NCBI GenBank assembly: GCA_026874595.1
Contig: CM049309.1
Span: 50,258,079 to 50,322,078, forward strand
Length of the DNA stretch: 64,000 nucleotides
Origin: Sipunculus nudus
Taxonomy: Eukaryota > Annelida > Sipuncula > Golfingiida > Sipunculidae
Direction: 5' to 3'
Position numbers and translations under genes: made by a program
Notes under the pieces: model-generated
What the model was told of the DNA's origin: nothing
Seen by the model: only the letters and a program-made list of their open reading frames with translations
Databases searched by the model: none
Shown: piece after piece, positions 49,698 through 60,763 of the stretch
Layout: every line of letters begins with the position of its first letter
Numbering within the stretch: position 1 is the stretch's first letter

Positions 49698-49797
49698 AGT
49701 AAGGTAAATGAGGTTAAAAAATTGAGGCGGTTACCTTCACCAAAAATATGATTAAAAAAGCAACAATCACATATCCCAGTAATTACAGGACAATATA

Positions 49798-49900
49798 GAA
49801 GCGGATCAAGAGGGGGAGGATCCGGACCGCAAACTTTTTTCTGTGTATCAGATCTTTTTTACGGCCTGAGGCTTCCCTTTGTCGGAAATTCGGACCTTCT
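49798..49900. mobile_element. CAGGGGCGGATCC element, copy 5, decayed
   Basis: It keeps AGAAGCGGATC and GATCCGGACC but the right inverted end is not clear. Confidence 0.45.
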
Positions 49901-51032
49901 TTGTAGGTTAAAATGTCTTATATTTACATTGCTTAGCTTAAGCAGTAAGAAATAAAAACTCTCCAATTTTAGCATGTGGCCGTAACAAAACAATTGTTCA
50001 ATACAAATTAAAAAGGTAAAATCAGTTGAGTTTCATGAATCAAGCTTAAACATCTACCTACGGCGAAATATTTTCTGTACCATATCAAAAATTCTGCAGT
50101 CGTGTGTAAAAAAATGTATATTTATTTGTCGTATTTTAGACGACACAGAGATAACAGTTTTTCTCTCGGAACTAGCCGTAGCAAATCACTAAGAATTGAA
50201 TTGCCACGATGTAATATGCTGAAATTGTACTTCCACCATTGTAATTTCCTTCGTTGTAGTAAACGAGATATTGCCAGCGCTCGGGAATTATTACATCTAC
50301 TGTGAAAAGCCTTGCTACGGCATGTATCACTTGACCGTGGTTGGCATGGTTACTAAATGCTAAAGTTCGGTCAGATTTAACCCTAAGGATAGGCTGGGAA
50401 TATTCATATATAACGCTAGATGCTTGTTGGGTGATATATATTCATTCTTATAATCGTGTTTGGAAAATAATTTATTATGTATCAAACTGCATCCGTTATT
50501 CACCTTACTGTGCGTCTGAAGGTTTTACATCCTTTTTACTCCCCGAGTTACAGTAGCAACCGGAAGATTCCATTAGCCCAATTGGGAAGAAGCCATATCT
50601 CATTTTCTTCACAGTAAATGTTCTTACCGTCTACTAATCTGATCATTCAGAAGTCATTTTCGTCCCAATGGAGTCTAAATCTCTGTATTAATGATAATAT
50701 GTAGGTGTTATTTGGTGTCTCCACGCAACACAAGGAATATGTCCCCAAACGTATTTGGACAGACCTGTCCATCGATCCATGGAGTAAACTCTCACCGTTC
50801 TGTACTGTAGCTCTTGATAACTAGTCCATCTATGGTGAAGCGATACGCACTGTTGCAACCGTATGCCCTGTACTTTATCCTCGATTGTCTGTCCGAAGAG
50901 ACATATAACATATATAGTTTTTGTAAGGGCACCGTATACTCGGTTATGTTTTGATTGTTTGTGATGCCTTTTCACTTGCATAAAATGTAAAATAGAATGC
51001 TAATACATAAATACAAGATATATTTTACACAA

Positions 51033-51036
<4 letters not shown>
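49901..51036. other. Unassigned stretch; one possible exon on the minus strand
   Basis: A minus-strand frame of 97 codons (50688-50981) has an acceptor-like TCTCTTCGGACAG before 50888 and a donor-like CG/GTGAGA after 50796, which would frame a 93-base (31-codon) exon. I recognise no domain in it. Support is weak. Confidence 0.2.

Positions 51037-51075
<39 letters not shown>
51037..51075. repeat. (TA)n microsatellite, left of the LTR
   Basis: TA tract interrupted by the solo LTR; the tract resumes at 51963. Confidence 0.9.
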
Positions 51076-51079
<4 letters not shown>

Positions 51080-51227
51080 ACAGGTATCTGTTTCATTATG
51101 CGCAGGATATTACATAACTTAGCATGTGCTAGGCATTCTGATTCGTGTTAAGCGCAGACCCTGTGCGCTGCTGTGGGAGCCGCACTTGCTGAACTCTCGC
51201 GGAGTGTAAACCCAGTATTCGGTGTAG

Positions 51228-51360
51228 TCTAGAAATTTCGGGTGTGTTCAGGCGCTGTTGGCGCGCGTGTATTGTTGTGTGGAGACACAGCGTTCTTTGT
51301 GTTCTAGATGGTTCGGGTCTGTTCAGGCGCTGTGGGCGCACGTGTATTGTTGTGTTTGGA
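51228..51360 (+). promoter_or_regulatory. Duplicated U3 segment of the LTR
   Basis: TCTAGA..TTCGGGT, GTTCAGGCGCTG and GTGTATTGTTGTGT occur in the same order at 51228 and again at 51303, 75 bases apart, just upstream of the TATA box. Repeats in this position often act as LTR enhancers; that role is inferred. Confidence 0.6.
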
Positions 51361-51402
51361 ATGTTCGTGAAAATGGAAGTTTCTGGGCGTCGGGTGAAAA
51401 GC

Positions 51403-51410
51403 TATAAATA
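51403..51410 (+). promoter_or_regulatory. TATA box of the plus-strand LTR
   Basis: TATAAATA, about 430 bases before the AATAAA signal. Transcription would start near 51435. Confidence 0.6.
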
Positions 51411-51831
51411 GGGGCTGTGTTTAGAGTGGAGAGAGAGAAAATACCAACGGACATGGAAGAGTGTGACTACGTAGTCAGTGTTTTTGGGGATCTTTCCGAT
51501 AATTGCAGAACTTACAGATCTTCAACGGATTTTATACAGACTATATATATACGGATTGTCTTCAGTTTGCCTTTGGGACTTTTTACTAGAACTTCACTTT
51601 TGGATTACAACAGATTGTTTTCGAGTTTAAATCGGACTATTCTCTGGGAAGATTTATTTGAACTATTTACGTGGATTATTTTTGTTAAAGGACTTTTGTT
51701 GAGCTGTGACAGTGGTGGTATCCAGAAATCAAAGCCTAGGATCCGGACACTCTTGTACTGTACATTTTTGTTATTGTTATACTGTGTAATTGTATTGATT
51801 TAGTGTATTGTAATGTTAGGATTGTTCTAAG

Positions 51832-51837
51832 AATAAA
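51832..51837 (+). promoter_or_regulatory. Polyadenylation signal AATAAA of the plus-strand LTR
   Basis: AATAAA in a block shared with the other LTR (AAGAATAAATTATA). Confidence 0.65.
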
Positions 51838-51962
51838 TTATAATTATTTGTTGACTTCTTTATTGACGCTGCCTTGTGTTGCGGAACCCGATTTTTTTTT
51901 CTCCGTAACAAAATTTATGCTCGCCACGATTACGTGATCTGTTGTTATTAGGTTCCGTAACA

Positions 51963-51963
51963 A

Positions 51964-52034
<71 letters not shown>
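51963..52034. repeat. (TA)n microsatellite, right of the LTR
   Basis: TA tract of about 70 bases, the other half of the tract split by the LTR. Confidence 0.95.
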
Positions 52035-52035
<1 letters not shown>

Positions 52036-52277
52036 GCTGTTGAATGCCAAGGGACCATCATCATCAGAGAAAGTTGAATTTAGATTTTAAGATTGAGCTA
52101 TTACCAGCTGATCTCGAGTTTGTATGTAAAGATTATTCATGCATGCTATATGAACATTATCAATTAAAATATGAAAAATGTATATATGAATATCATAAAA
52201 ATATAACAGAATGTTTACATATACTTATACCAGAGCAAATTATATTATAGGTTTATAGGCACTTGTCCCAATTTGGA

Positions 52278-53146
52278 GGGGGGTCGATATAATAAGCACT
52301 GGGGGTGGACATGTAGTGCTTTGTAAGTATTCTGGATATAAATAAGTGTAGTCTAAATAACGGGCCTTTTAGGTTAACCTCTTTATGCTAATGAACGTAC
52401 CCATGCCTATGCTTCTGTAGACATCTCCATTACTGGGCCTAGTGTTTATAATATTTGAATAATCATCTATATTGCATATGACGTCTTGGCGTGACCTTTC
52501 ATTTCAAGATGTCGGGTTTCATACCTTTCATTTTTTATGAGTATCAGCGGAAGCAGGACAACATGAAATGTTCGAAAAGTAATATTTAAGGCCTTTTTGG
52601 AGCGGAAACGGCATATGATGAGTAAAAATGTCCACTCAAAGTAAGAAAAAAGTTTTCTTAGCGATAAGATATGCTAAAACGATACTTTTGACATGGGTTC
52701 TTTTCACAATGTGGAGGGGGGGGGGGGGTGATATAATAAGCAATATGGGAGGACATGTAGTGGTTCGTAAGTATTCTTGATATAAATCAGTGTAATATAA
52801 ATACCGCGCCGACGTTAAGGTTAACCTCGTTATGCTAATGCGTACCCATCTCTGTGTTTCTGTAGACATCTTCATGACTTGGCCTAGTGTTTGTAATATT
52901 TGAGTAATCATCTACATTGCTCATGAAGTCTTGCCTTTCATTTCAAGATGTCAGTTTTCATACCTTTCACTTGTTATAAGTATCAGCGGAAGCAGGACAA
53001 CATGAATTGTTTAAGAAGAAATATTTAAAGCCTACTAAGTAAATAACGGCATATGTTTGGTACAAATACCCACTCAAAATAAGAAAAAACAGTTTGCTTA
53101 ACGATAAGATATGCTAAAACGACAAGTGCTTATTATATCGACTCCC
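52278..53146. mobile_element. Element with inverted ends and a tandemly doubled interior
   Basis: The left end contains GTCGATATAATAAGCACT and the right end, in reverse complement, GGGAGTCGATATAATAAGCAC. The interior is a direct duplication: unit 1 (52278-52714) and unit 2 (52715-53146) share GACATGTAGTG, TAAGTATTCT, GTAGACATCT, ATCAGCGGAAGCAGGACAAC and AACGATAAGATATGCTAAAAC in the same order. Unit 2 begins with a degenerate copy of the left end and a run of about 14 G. There is no coding frame. This could be two elements in tandem sharing the middle end, or an internal duplication in one element. Confidence 0.75.
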
Positions 53147-53148
53147 AC

Positions 53149-53172
53149 TACACACACACACACACACACACA
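53149..53172. repeat. (CA)n microsatellite
   Basis: About 12 CA units next to the end of the 52278 element and the family D repeat. Confidence 0.9.
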
Positions 53173-53174
53173 TT

Positions 53175-53442
53175 GTGACAAGTTAGTGCAAACTTCCCTA
53201 TATTCTAAGGTCCATTCTTGCATAAGTTATTGTACATTTGTGAATATCCCTTGTTGACGTAATGAAATCAGGATCAAGTACCGGATCCATGCCAAAATCT
53301 AACCGACTCTTCATTGATCCATTCCCGAAATGCCCTGAAAATTTCACGAGATCCCGTTCAGGACTGCGTGCGTTATGCTGTGAACAAACACACAAACACA
53401 CGGTCGGAGATGAACGCATATCCTACTGGCGGAGGCAACAAA
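53175..53442 (-). repeat. Dispersed repeat family D, copy 3, minus strand
   Basis: In reverse complement it starts TGCCTCCGCCAGTAGGATAT and carries cgttcatctcc, GTGTGTTTGTGTG, GGCATTTCGGGAATGGATCA, CATGGATCCGG and ATTCACAAATGTACA, matching the copies at 2016 and 20279. The 60-70-codon frames here are shadows. Confidence 0.75.
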
Positions 53443-56400
53443 CTTAATTTCGAAAAACACTTCACTGATAGTTGTAGATTCTGTAAGGGAGCTCTTATTT
53501 AACGCGTTTATAACAACCTTTCTTATTAATTATACTATACATGGACGTTTGAGGTAACCATTTCTATTTCCATGTAATAATGACGTCACAAATAACGCCC
53601 GGCATCAGTATGAATGGACAATTACGTCAACGCATTACGACACCACGCTTTAGCGACAGTTTTATACTATTCTTATCCATGGGCATGCGGGAACGGTACC
53701 CCGACTGTGAACCGGGGGGAAGATCCATTATTTACCAGACGGTGCTAAGTGTCCTGTAACCCAAATCTTTACATGAGGCCGTATGACAGCCCCAAAACCT
53801 TTTTATACCAGGTACGGTAATGTAAACGAAGCCAGTTGAGTACCCCACAGAGAAAGGGAAGAAGAAACGGTTCCCCCTCGACCATTTAGCATCACACAGC
53901 CGACCTTAAAGAACCTTTAAGTTAATGAAAGCCTGGAGCGAAATTTGGGCTTCCTTCCGCTCAGCGTTAAGTTTCCCCGGGTTATCCTGAGAGAGAGGAG
54001 ACGCAAGCTCCCGCCCGCAGAGACTCTAGGACTTTTAAATATCGCAAGCATGACCGATTGAAATGGCCATGGATTTTTTCGCAAATGGATGTGTGTATTT
54101 GGATGAATAAGTAAACGAAACCATTGTTTATCAATAAATCACTACGTCCTGCATGTCCCCTCAACATTATTTAGAAATGCAGAAGAATTGATGGTTTATC
54201 TGGACTTTAGTATTTTAAGCAAATGTCTCGAGGCTATCATTAATACCTGATGAGGCAGGTGCGATATATCGATATTTGCAAGAGTAACAATAGTTAAACA
54301 ATACTCTTCCCGTAGCCATGTTGGGAATATGGGAGATAACATGACAACCAACCTTACGCCGCACCCACTACCCCAATTTTTACACTCTTCCGTACCGATC
54401 TCAAAAATTTCGTTCAATGGGAAACCAAAACTCAGTTAGTTCTATAATATTGAGACCAACAAAGTTCGGAACAGTCGGACATGTTCGGCTTTGCCCGATG
54501 AGCCTAATATTCTTGCACACCAATCCATTTAATACATCAAATGTGACCAACATATCGCGTTTGTCCTAGTTCCAAAGCCCGGTTTGGCGAATATCGGTAG
54601 CCCTACGAGGGCTTTAGTTTTTATGTTCGATACTTATTGCGTAAAATAAAACGTGACTCCTTGTACCGATTGATCTAACTCAATGCCACCTCTTACCACT
54701 ATTTGAGTCAATCAGAGACGCATAAATTAGTTAAATAGTTTGCCGCGAGGTGGCAGTACCTGTTTTAAGCGTTGCGAGTTGCGACATAGCGAGAGCAAGT
54801 TTGATGGCTCCAGAGAGAGGAAAAAAGTCATAAACAGTGCATCGACTAGGCCAGTCTACAATATCGGGAAATGCTGCCGAAACCCCGACTATCAGGCAGT
54901 AGGGTCAAGGCGGACATCCACTGGCTCACCACCAGTCCTGGCAGTGACACCAAGCAATTCGAAGGAAAGACCATCGTTTTGCCTTAAAGTCGTCCGTCAA
55001 TGGCACTGTCACTGCGGCACCAGTTGACCGGATCCTTTGTTTACTCAAATTTTGCTTTAAAAATATACCCTCAGCCATCCAAGCTTTAATAGCAGATATG
55101 AACGGGATATTGGTGACAAAGCATGAAACACGGGATTTATGACGGAGACTCCACAAAATGAAAATTACATTTGTATTTATCGATTTATTTAAGATAAATT
55201 TTCAGTATTTATACACAAGAGAAAACAAAGCTGATATATCACAGCTGCCTCTCTGTGTCACTGTGCATGGTCAGCAAAATGGGTAAAAGAGCTAATAAAC
55301 ATGTGTGCCACTTTTTTCAATCTGACAAGAATCTTCACAAGCGCCTGAGACGAAATGGAGACAAGTTTGTGAACGCATCCAGACACCAAGCCATGGTTTT
55401 TCTACAACAAAAAAGTTCCAAATCAAGACTATTAATAAAGCCGATTAATAAAGTTACGCTTAACAGAGTATCAGGTATATGCAGCTGGCCGTCAGTGTGT
55501 ATGCGCCTCAATTAAGGACCTCTATATATTGGACTTACAGTCAGTGATAATATCTTTCAAGGAACGACATTTTGCGCCTAGTTTCAAATTTAGCTGTTAC
55601 CTGGGCCGAAGGAAAATTTAGCTGAGCCGGCAACTCGGATATGGTTGTAAGACTTCTAAAAAACGATGTCAGTATCAAGTGAGATTGGTTTGACCTGGAA
55701 AACAGTGGATCGCATAATGTGGCATCAATACTCGTGTTATATTCGTCCCCAAATTATCCGCCTGAAGATCAAATTAAGTTCCGTGTCGTGTTCCCTGGCG
55801 ACGTTGACAGATATCAGCACACCTGGCTCGTTAGAGGCTATCTACGCCTCTTGGGAAACGGAGCATACTATATGATAATAGTGTTTCTTGAAATGTTATT
55901 TTTTTTACACTAAAAGCAGCGATGATAAAAATACTGATGATAAAAAATATGAATATTCTTTTACTTCTTGAAAATACGGCTCAGTCTAAATAAGAGCACG
56001 AATATAAAACGTTATATCACATTATATCACGAACCGTACAATCGATTTTCGTGCAAAATCCATTTGGTGTTTGTGTAGCATATCTGGGTCCCATAATTGA
56101 GGATATAATATGGCTTCAATAAACTTCAGGTAATTTCCTATTTCTGTTAAAAAAAGGATGTCCGCGTCACACGGAATACGTGTTTTGTGCATTGTCGTTA
56201 GTTTACCATATTTTTTCTGTACAACATCTGATTGTGTTGTAAAAAAATACAATGAAGACTTAAACTCAGTTAAAAGGTCATATCTCTCTATTCAATGTTA
56301 AAAAGAGAATGAAGGTGATGACATAACGCAGTGGTGTGATTAATCAATAGAATTAAAAACCACATTATGCCAATATTAAGACAGAACAACAAGTGAAACA

Positions 56401-56740
56401 GGAAAGTTCCATTTACCCTCCGGCCAAAGAACCGAAGTTTAAAGGGCATCTGACATTGATTATCCAAGTATGAACTGTGTAGCAGATAACACGAGCTGTA
56501 ATTGGATTAAAACATTAGATTTGTCAATAAACACGAAAAACGATTATATGTGTGTTTTCCGTTTATACTTATCTTACCTTACAACAGTGATATAGGGATC
56601 TATACAGGATATTGTTTACCCAAATTTTAAAACAATTGTTATTAACCTAGGGTATATTAAAACCTACTAGAGTATTAGTTGTAATCCTTTTAAGCTTAAG
56701 GATAAGAGCTCAACCGGCATTTCCTTCAGTGTCATACACC
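53443..56740. other. Unassigned stretch with slightly higher GC
   Basis: Several frames of 60-95 codons (for example 54740-55027, 55255-55515, 55719-55913) lie in DNA less AT-rich than average. None gives a confident family match. The 55719 frame contains SPNYPPEDQIKF, which only faintly recalls a CUB domain start. Confidence 0.3.
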
Positions 56741-56741
56741 A

Positions 56742-56937
56742 CAGGGGCGGATCAAGGATTTTGGAAAAGGGAGGTCAAAACATTCAAGGATGACAAATAA
56801 GAAACCTTGAAAACAGTACCACTGATCCTGAAAGAGGGGGGTTCAGGTCGGAAAATGTGTTGGAAACCCTAAAAAAAGTTTGTTCCATTTCAAACGGGGG
56901 AGGGGAGGGGATTCCAGGCCCTCTGGATCCGCCACTG
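56742..56937. mobile_element. CAGGGGCGGATCC element, copy 6
   Basis: Left end CAGGGGCGGATCAAGGATTT, right end CTGGATCCGCCACTG, a clear inverted pair. The interior has AAGAGGGGGG and GGGGGAGGGGAGGGG. It is 196 bp and non-coding. Confidence 0.8.
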
Positions 56938-57628
56938 TACCAGTCCTGCATAAAAGTTTCTGGTTGTCCATATTGTTCCATAGATAAATGCCCACGCTCT
57001 TCGCACCTACTTGGAAGATGATGTATACTGACATACAATATATGTACATTTAAGACTCACGCCGGGCCTTGTAGGAATACTTCACTCAAACCCCTGCAAT
57101 CTTCTCAAGACATACCCGGTTTCATCTTTACAAGGTCCTGTGGGTCCGATATCCAAAGCCTCAGAGAGCATTTAGTTGAGGTAATCTTGCCCTAAGAGCA
57201 GTATCAAAAGGGGTACGACCAGTCCCGAGGGTGCTTCGGTGTTTCACTTCGGAAATGACGTCCCCGATCCAAACTAAGAAACAGCATTTAGGTAAAATGG
57301 TGAAAACATCTTCTATTTATTTCTCCCCACGTTCACAAATAAAACTGATATCGAAAGGGTCTGATAATAACATACCATTCTTGTTATATGGTTCCCTTCA
57401 TCATTCAAAAGCTCACCCACCTGAGGCCATTGACCTATCCTTATATGGTGGTATCATCATAACGTTTAACAGCAGCAGGATGCCTTCTAAGTGAAAACTC
57501 CGCTTATATATTGGACAATTTTAGAGTTGTGCCTTACTTAATTAATATCTCATGACTTAGACAATCCTGGCAGGATAGGTATGATAAAGGGGCCGTTATC
57601 AAACAGAGTATTTACTTAATATAAAAAG

Positions 57629-58074
57629 CAGTGACGTAGTCGAGTTCACACCATCCGAGTCCAAGTCAGAGTCAGAGTCAGTTATATTCAAGTCCACCTT
57701 CGAGTCCAAGTCATATGGAACTCTAATCCAAGTCAGAGTCTAATAAAATCTCCTTATTAACAGATATTAAAATGAGAATCTGAGATTAACACAAGTATTT
57801 TGTGTTTGTTTACACATGCTCTTTACTTTAATGTTTGATTATATTTAGCTCAAGATGTAGAACTAAAGCTTGTTATATACACTCTTTTTCGTTTAGTTTT
57901 CATTTAATTTTCTGTTAGAGGTTTGCATATCTATATAAAGGCCTTAATGCTATGTGAATGAGCTTCCTTCTACTGGACTCGAGATGCATTCGGTATGATT
58001 TCTCGAGTCCTTACCTCCGAGTCCGGGACCCGCGTCAAAGTCCCTTAAAAAGTCGACTCGAACGAATTCCACTG
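57629..58074. mobile_element. GAGTC-rich element with CAGTG ends
   Basis: It opens CAGTGACGTAGTCGAGTTC and closes, in reverse complement, CAGTGGAATTCGTTCGAGTC. Near both ends are repeated GAGTC/AAGTC words, for example GAGTCCAAGTCAGAGTCAGA at 57657. CAGTG ends with GAGTC clusters recall non-autonomous hAT elements. No matching 8-bp flank was found, and the terminal inverted match is short. Confidence 0.5.
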
Positions 58075-58648
58075 GATATACAATCTGTATGTACCCATGG
58101 AGAGGAAAATAACGCAGATATTGTAAGGTCTACTTCCTACAATTCAAATGAAAAATTTGCATTGAAAAGTTTGACAATTTGTAGCCTGCGGTTATTTAAT
58201 AATTACAGGGTTAGCTCGGCATCAGCAAAAACAAGCAAGCAAACCAAGTTACGGATTTCTGTGATAGGTAATTAAAATTATGTAAACTTGAATATACTGT
58301 AGGGGCCTATAGGTGGCGTTAAAAGCATAACGTGGGTGAACTTGCAGGGATAAATGATGCATTCCATATCCGACGAAACAATAAGTTAAATGCTTTTGAA
58401 AGAAAACAAATAAAAAATGATAAATATAAATATATATTTAATATAAATTCGTAGATAATCGTGGGGCACAGGGTGTTTTGAAGACAACATATACAGTATA
58501 CAAGAAGCTTCAACGGTCAATGTTTTACTATTATTTTCTCGTTTTCTTTTTAGAAACATTTGAAATAGTTCCTCTCAATGAGACCTTAAAAGCAAAAGCT
58601 AAAACACAGCTACGTCACTCTGCTCTATTATAAGTAAGTAAAGGATTC

Positions 58649-58935
58649 TTAAAGGGGCCCAAACACCTTTATTAACTAAAGGTAATCCCTTGGAGCTTTT
58701 ATAAAAATAGACCAGAAAACCTTGATATCACCGCACACAGGCTGCTTGGTTTTTTGTTTTTTGTTTTTGTTTTTTTTTATTTATCGACGTGTTTATAATA
58801 TATGGGGGCCCGCAAAAATAATCAAAATAAAAATTCAATTAGGGCATCTGGTGGCAAGTCCGATAAGCCAGAGCTTTGCAAATGGCATACATGCAAACTA
58901 CCACCTTTTTGCTTTTACCACCATGCAACATTGCT
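58649..58935 (+). repeat. Dispersed repeat family F, copy 3
   Basis: It starts TTAAAGGGGCCCAAACACCT and shares ACTAAAGGTAAtCCCTTGGAG with the 41357 element and TATGGGGGCCCGC, ATCAAAATAAAAATTCAA and GGCATCTGGTGGCAAGTCCG with the 22815 copy. It abuts the LINE relic. Confidence 0.65.
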
Positions 58936-58942
58936 GTGTTAA

Positions 58943-60714
58943 TAAGCAAAGAAGAAATTTTAATTAGCTTAAAGGAAATGAAGGACAATAAGACTCCTGG
59001 CAACGACCGTCTACCATGAGTATTTTATATAATTTTTTTTCGATTTAATTGGTGAGGACCTTGAACATTCCTTTAACAGGAGCTTCACTGTCGGTTCCTT
59101 GTCACCAAGTCAAAAACAAGCGATAGTTACGCTAATTGAGAAGCCAGGAAAGGATAATCACCAGTTTACTTCTTGGAGGCCAATCAGCTATGTTAATGTT
59201 GATTCAAAATTATTTAACAAAACGTTAATAAAACAATACAAAACAACCTACCAAAAATAATAGATGAGGATAAAACTGCCTTTATAAAAGACAGAAGAAT
59301 ATACAATACAACTCGTCAAATAAATGATATAATAGATTTCTGTTATTTAGAAGACTGTAATGCTATTATGTTTGCGATCGATTTTGCCTCTGCTTTTGAC
59401 TCGATAGATCATGTATTCCTATTAACTGTATTAGAGAAATTTGGGTTTGGAAATGATTTTATTAGATGGATAAAGTTAATGTATAATGGATTAGAGAGCC
59501 GTGTAATGAAAAAATGGTTTTACTACGGGTTATTTTAAAAGGGAAAAGAGCACAGGACAAAGCGACCCCTTTGCACCATACTTAATTTTATTAATTATCG
59601 AAATAATGGCATCAAGGTGCGACAAACAAATAAAGTTAAAGGAATATTGATATGTAATACAGAAATAAGACAATGTCCATTTGCAGATGACACTACATTC
59701 TTTTTAAGAGACGTTGACTCAATGACTGAAGTAAAAAAAAATCTTAGATATATTTGCACAGGTATCATCATTAGAAATAAATTATAATAAATGTGAAGCG
59801 GAATGGCTGGGTCGGGAAAAGTCTATTCCTGCAGCTTTATCGTTAAGAGACATGAAATGGGGTAATTTACATTAAGACGCGATTAAGATCCTTGGAATGT
59901 GGTTTACATATAATAAAACTCTCAGTCAAAAACTCAAAAAAAGTCTCCAAAAAGTCTATGACAAGATAAAAATTGATTTTCATATGTGGAAATCCAAAGT
60001 TTAACAGTATTTGGAAGAGATACAGTTATAAAACCCCTACGTATCTCAAAATTAGTATATGTTATGAATATTATGACTCCGACTCCGGAATTTATAGAGC
60101 AAGTTAAAAAATATAATGGTAGATTTTATATATGGTTCGGACGAAAACCAAACATTAAATATAGGATACTTGTAAGTGAAAAACTGAACGCTAATTTGAT
60201 TTTTGTAACATGAAAAGAAATATATCTAAATTGTATTCACACTGTTTTAAAATATGGAATAAAATTGCTTCAATTTTGGCCTGCAAATCCACAACAAGTC
60301 TTATTTACAATCCATTTGGAATAAAAAATTCGTCAAATTGAAGGTAAATCAGTATATTTTTTTATGACATTGGAATAAAATAAATTCAATATTTAAACGA
60401 ACCGAATGGAGATTCTAAGAATTTTTCGAAAATATTTCACCCTGAAAATAAACTCTATAAAAAAATACCTTATGTTCTGGTATTGCATGCAGTACCAAAG
60501 GAATGGAAATTAATTCTTAAATCAGGGAATATGAGTGATAATTACGTAAAAGACATTTGTTATTTATTATTGAATAATCAAGTTCTAGACTTAAGAAAAG
60601 TAAATTACCGTAAAGTGTATAATGTGGTTATAAATGACTATACAAATGAGCCCGCTAATAAAATTAAAATAGAGGAAAGCTTACCTCAGGTAAATTCCTG
60701 GAAAGATGCAATTG

Positions 60715-60763
<49 letters not shown>

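Larger units (their letters stand above)
51076..51962 (+). mobile_element. Solo LTR, copy 1, plus strand, inserted in a TA tract
   Basis: It starts TGTTACAGGTATCTG and ends GGTTCCGTAACA, so the six end bases TGTTAC/GTAACA are inverted. ATAT flanks both sides, compatible with a 4-bp duplication, though a TA tract makes this weak. Inside, in order, are two direct repeats of about 55 bp (from 51228 and 51303), a TATA box (51403), an R region of about 400 bp, AATAAA (51832) and a U5 with a T run. It matches the minus-strand LTR at 47288-48110 block by block. The 128-codon frame at 51417-51803 lies in the R region, is not kept in the other copy, and is not a gene. The family (Gypsy or other) cannot be named without internal sequence. 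Confidence 0.85.

Noticed and set aside
51417-51803. 128-codon frame that looks like a small membrane protein
   Set aside because: It lies in the R region of a solo LTR, between its TATA box and AATAAA, and is not kept in the homologous LTR at 47288-48110.
47288-51962. One LTR retrotransposon with both LTRs
   Set aside because: The two LTRs are in opposite orientation, have different target duplications and enclose no gag or pol sequence, so they are two solo LTRs.
55719-55913. CUB-domain-like exon (SPNYPPEDQIKF)
   Set aside because: Only a short resemblance; the cysteines and later core of a CUB domain are missing.
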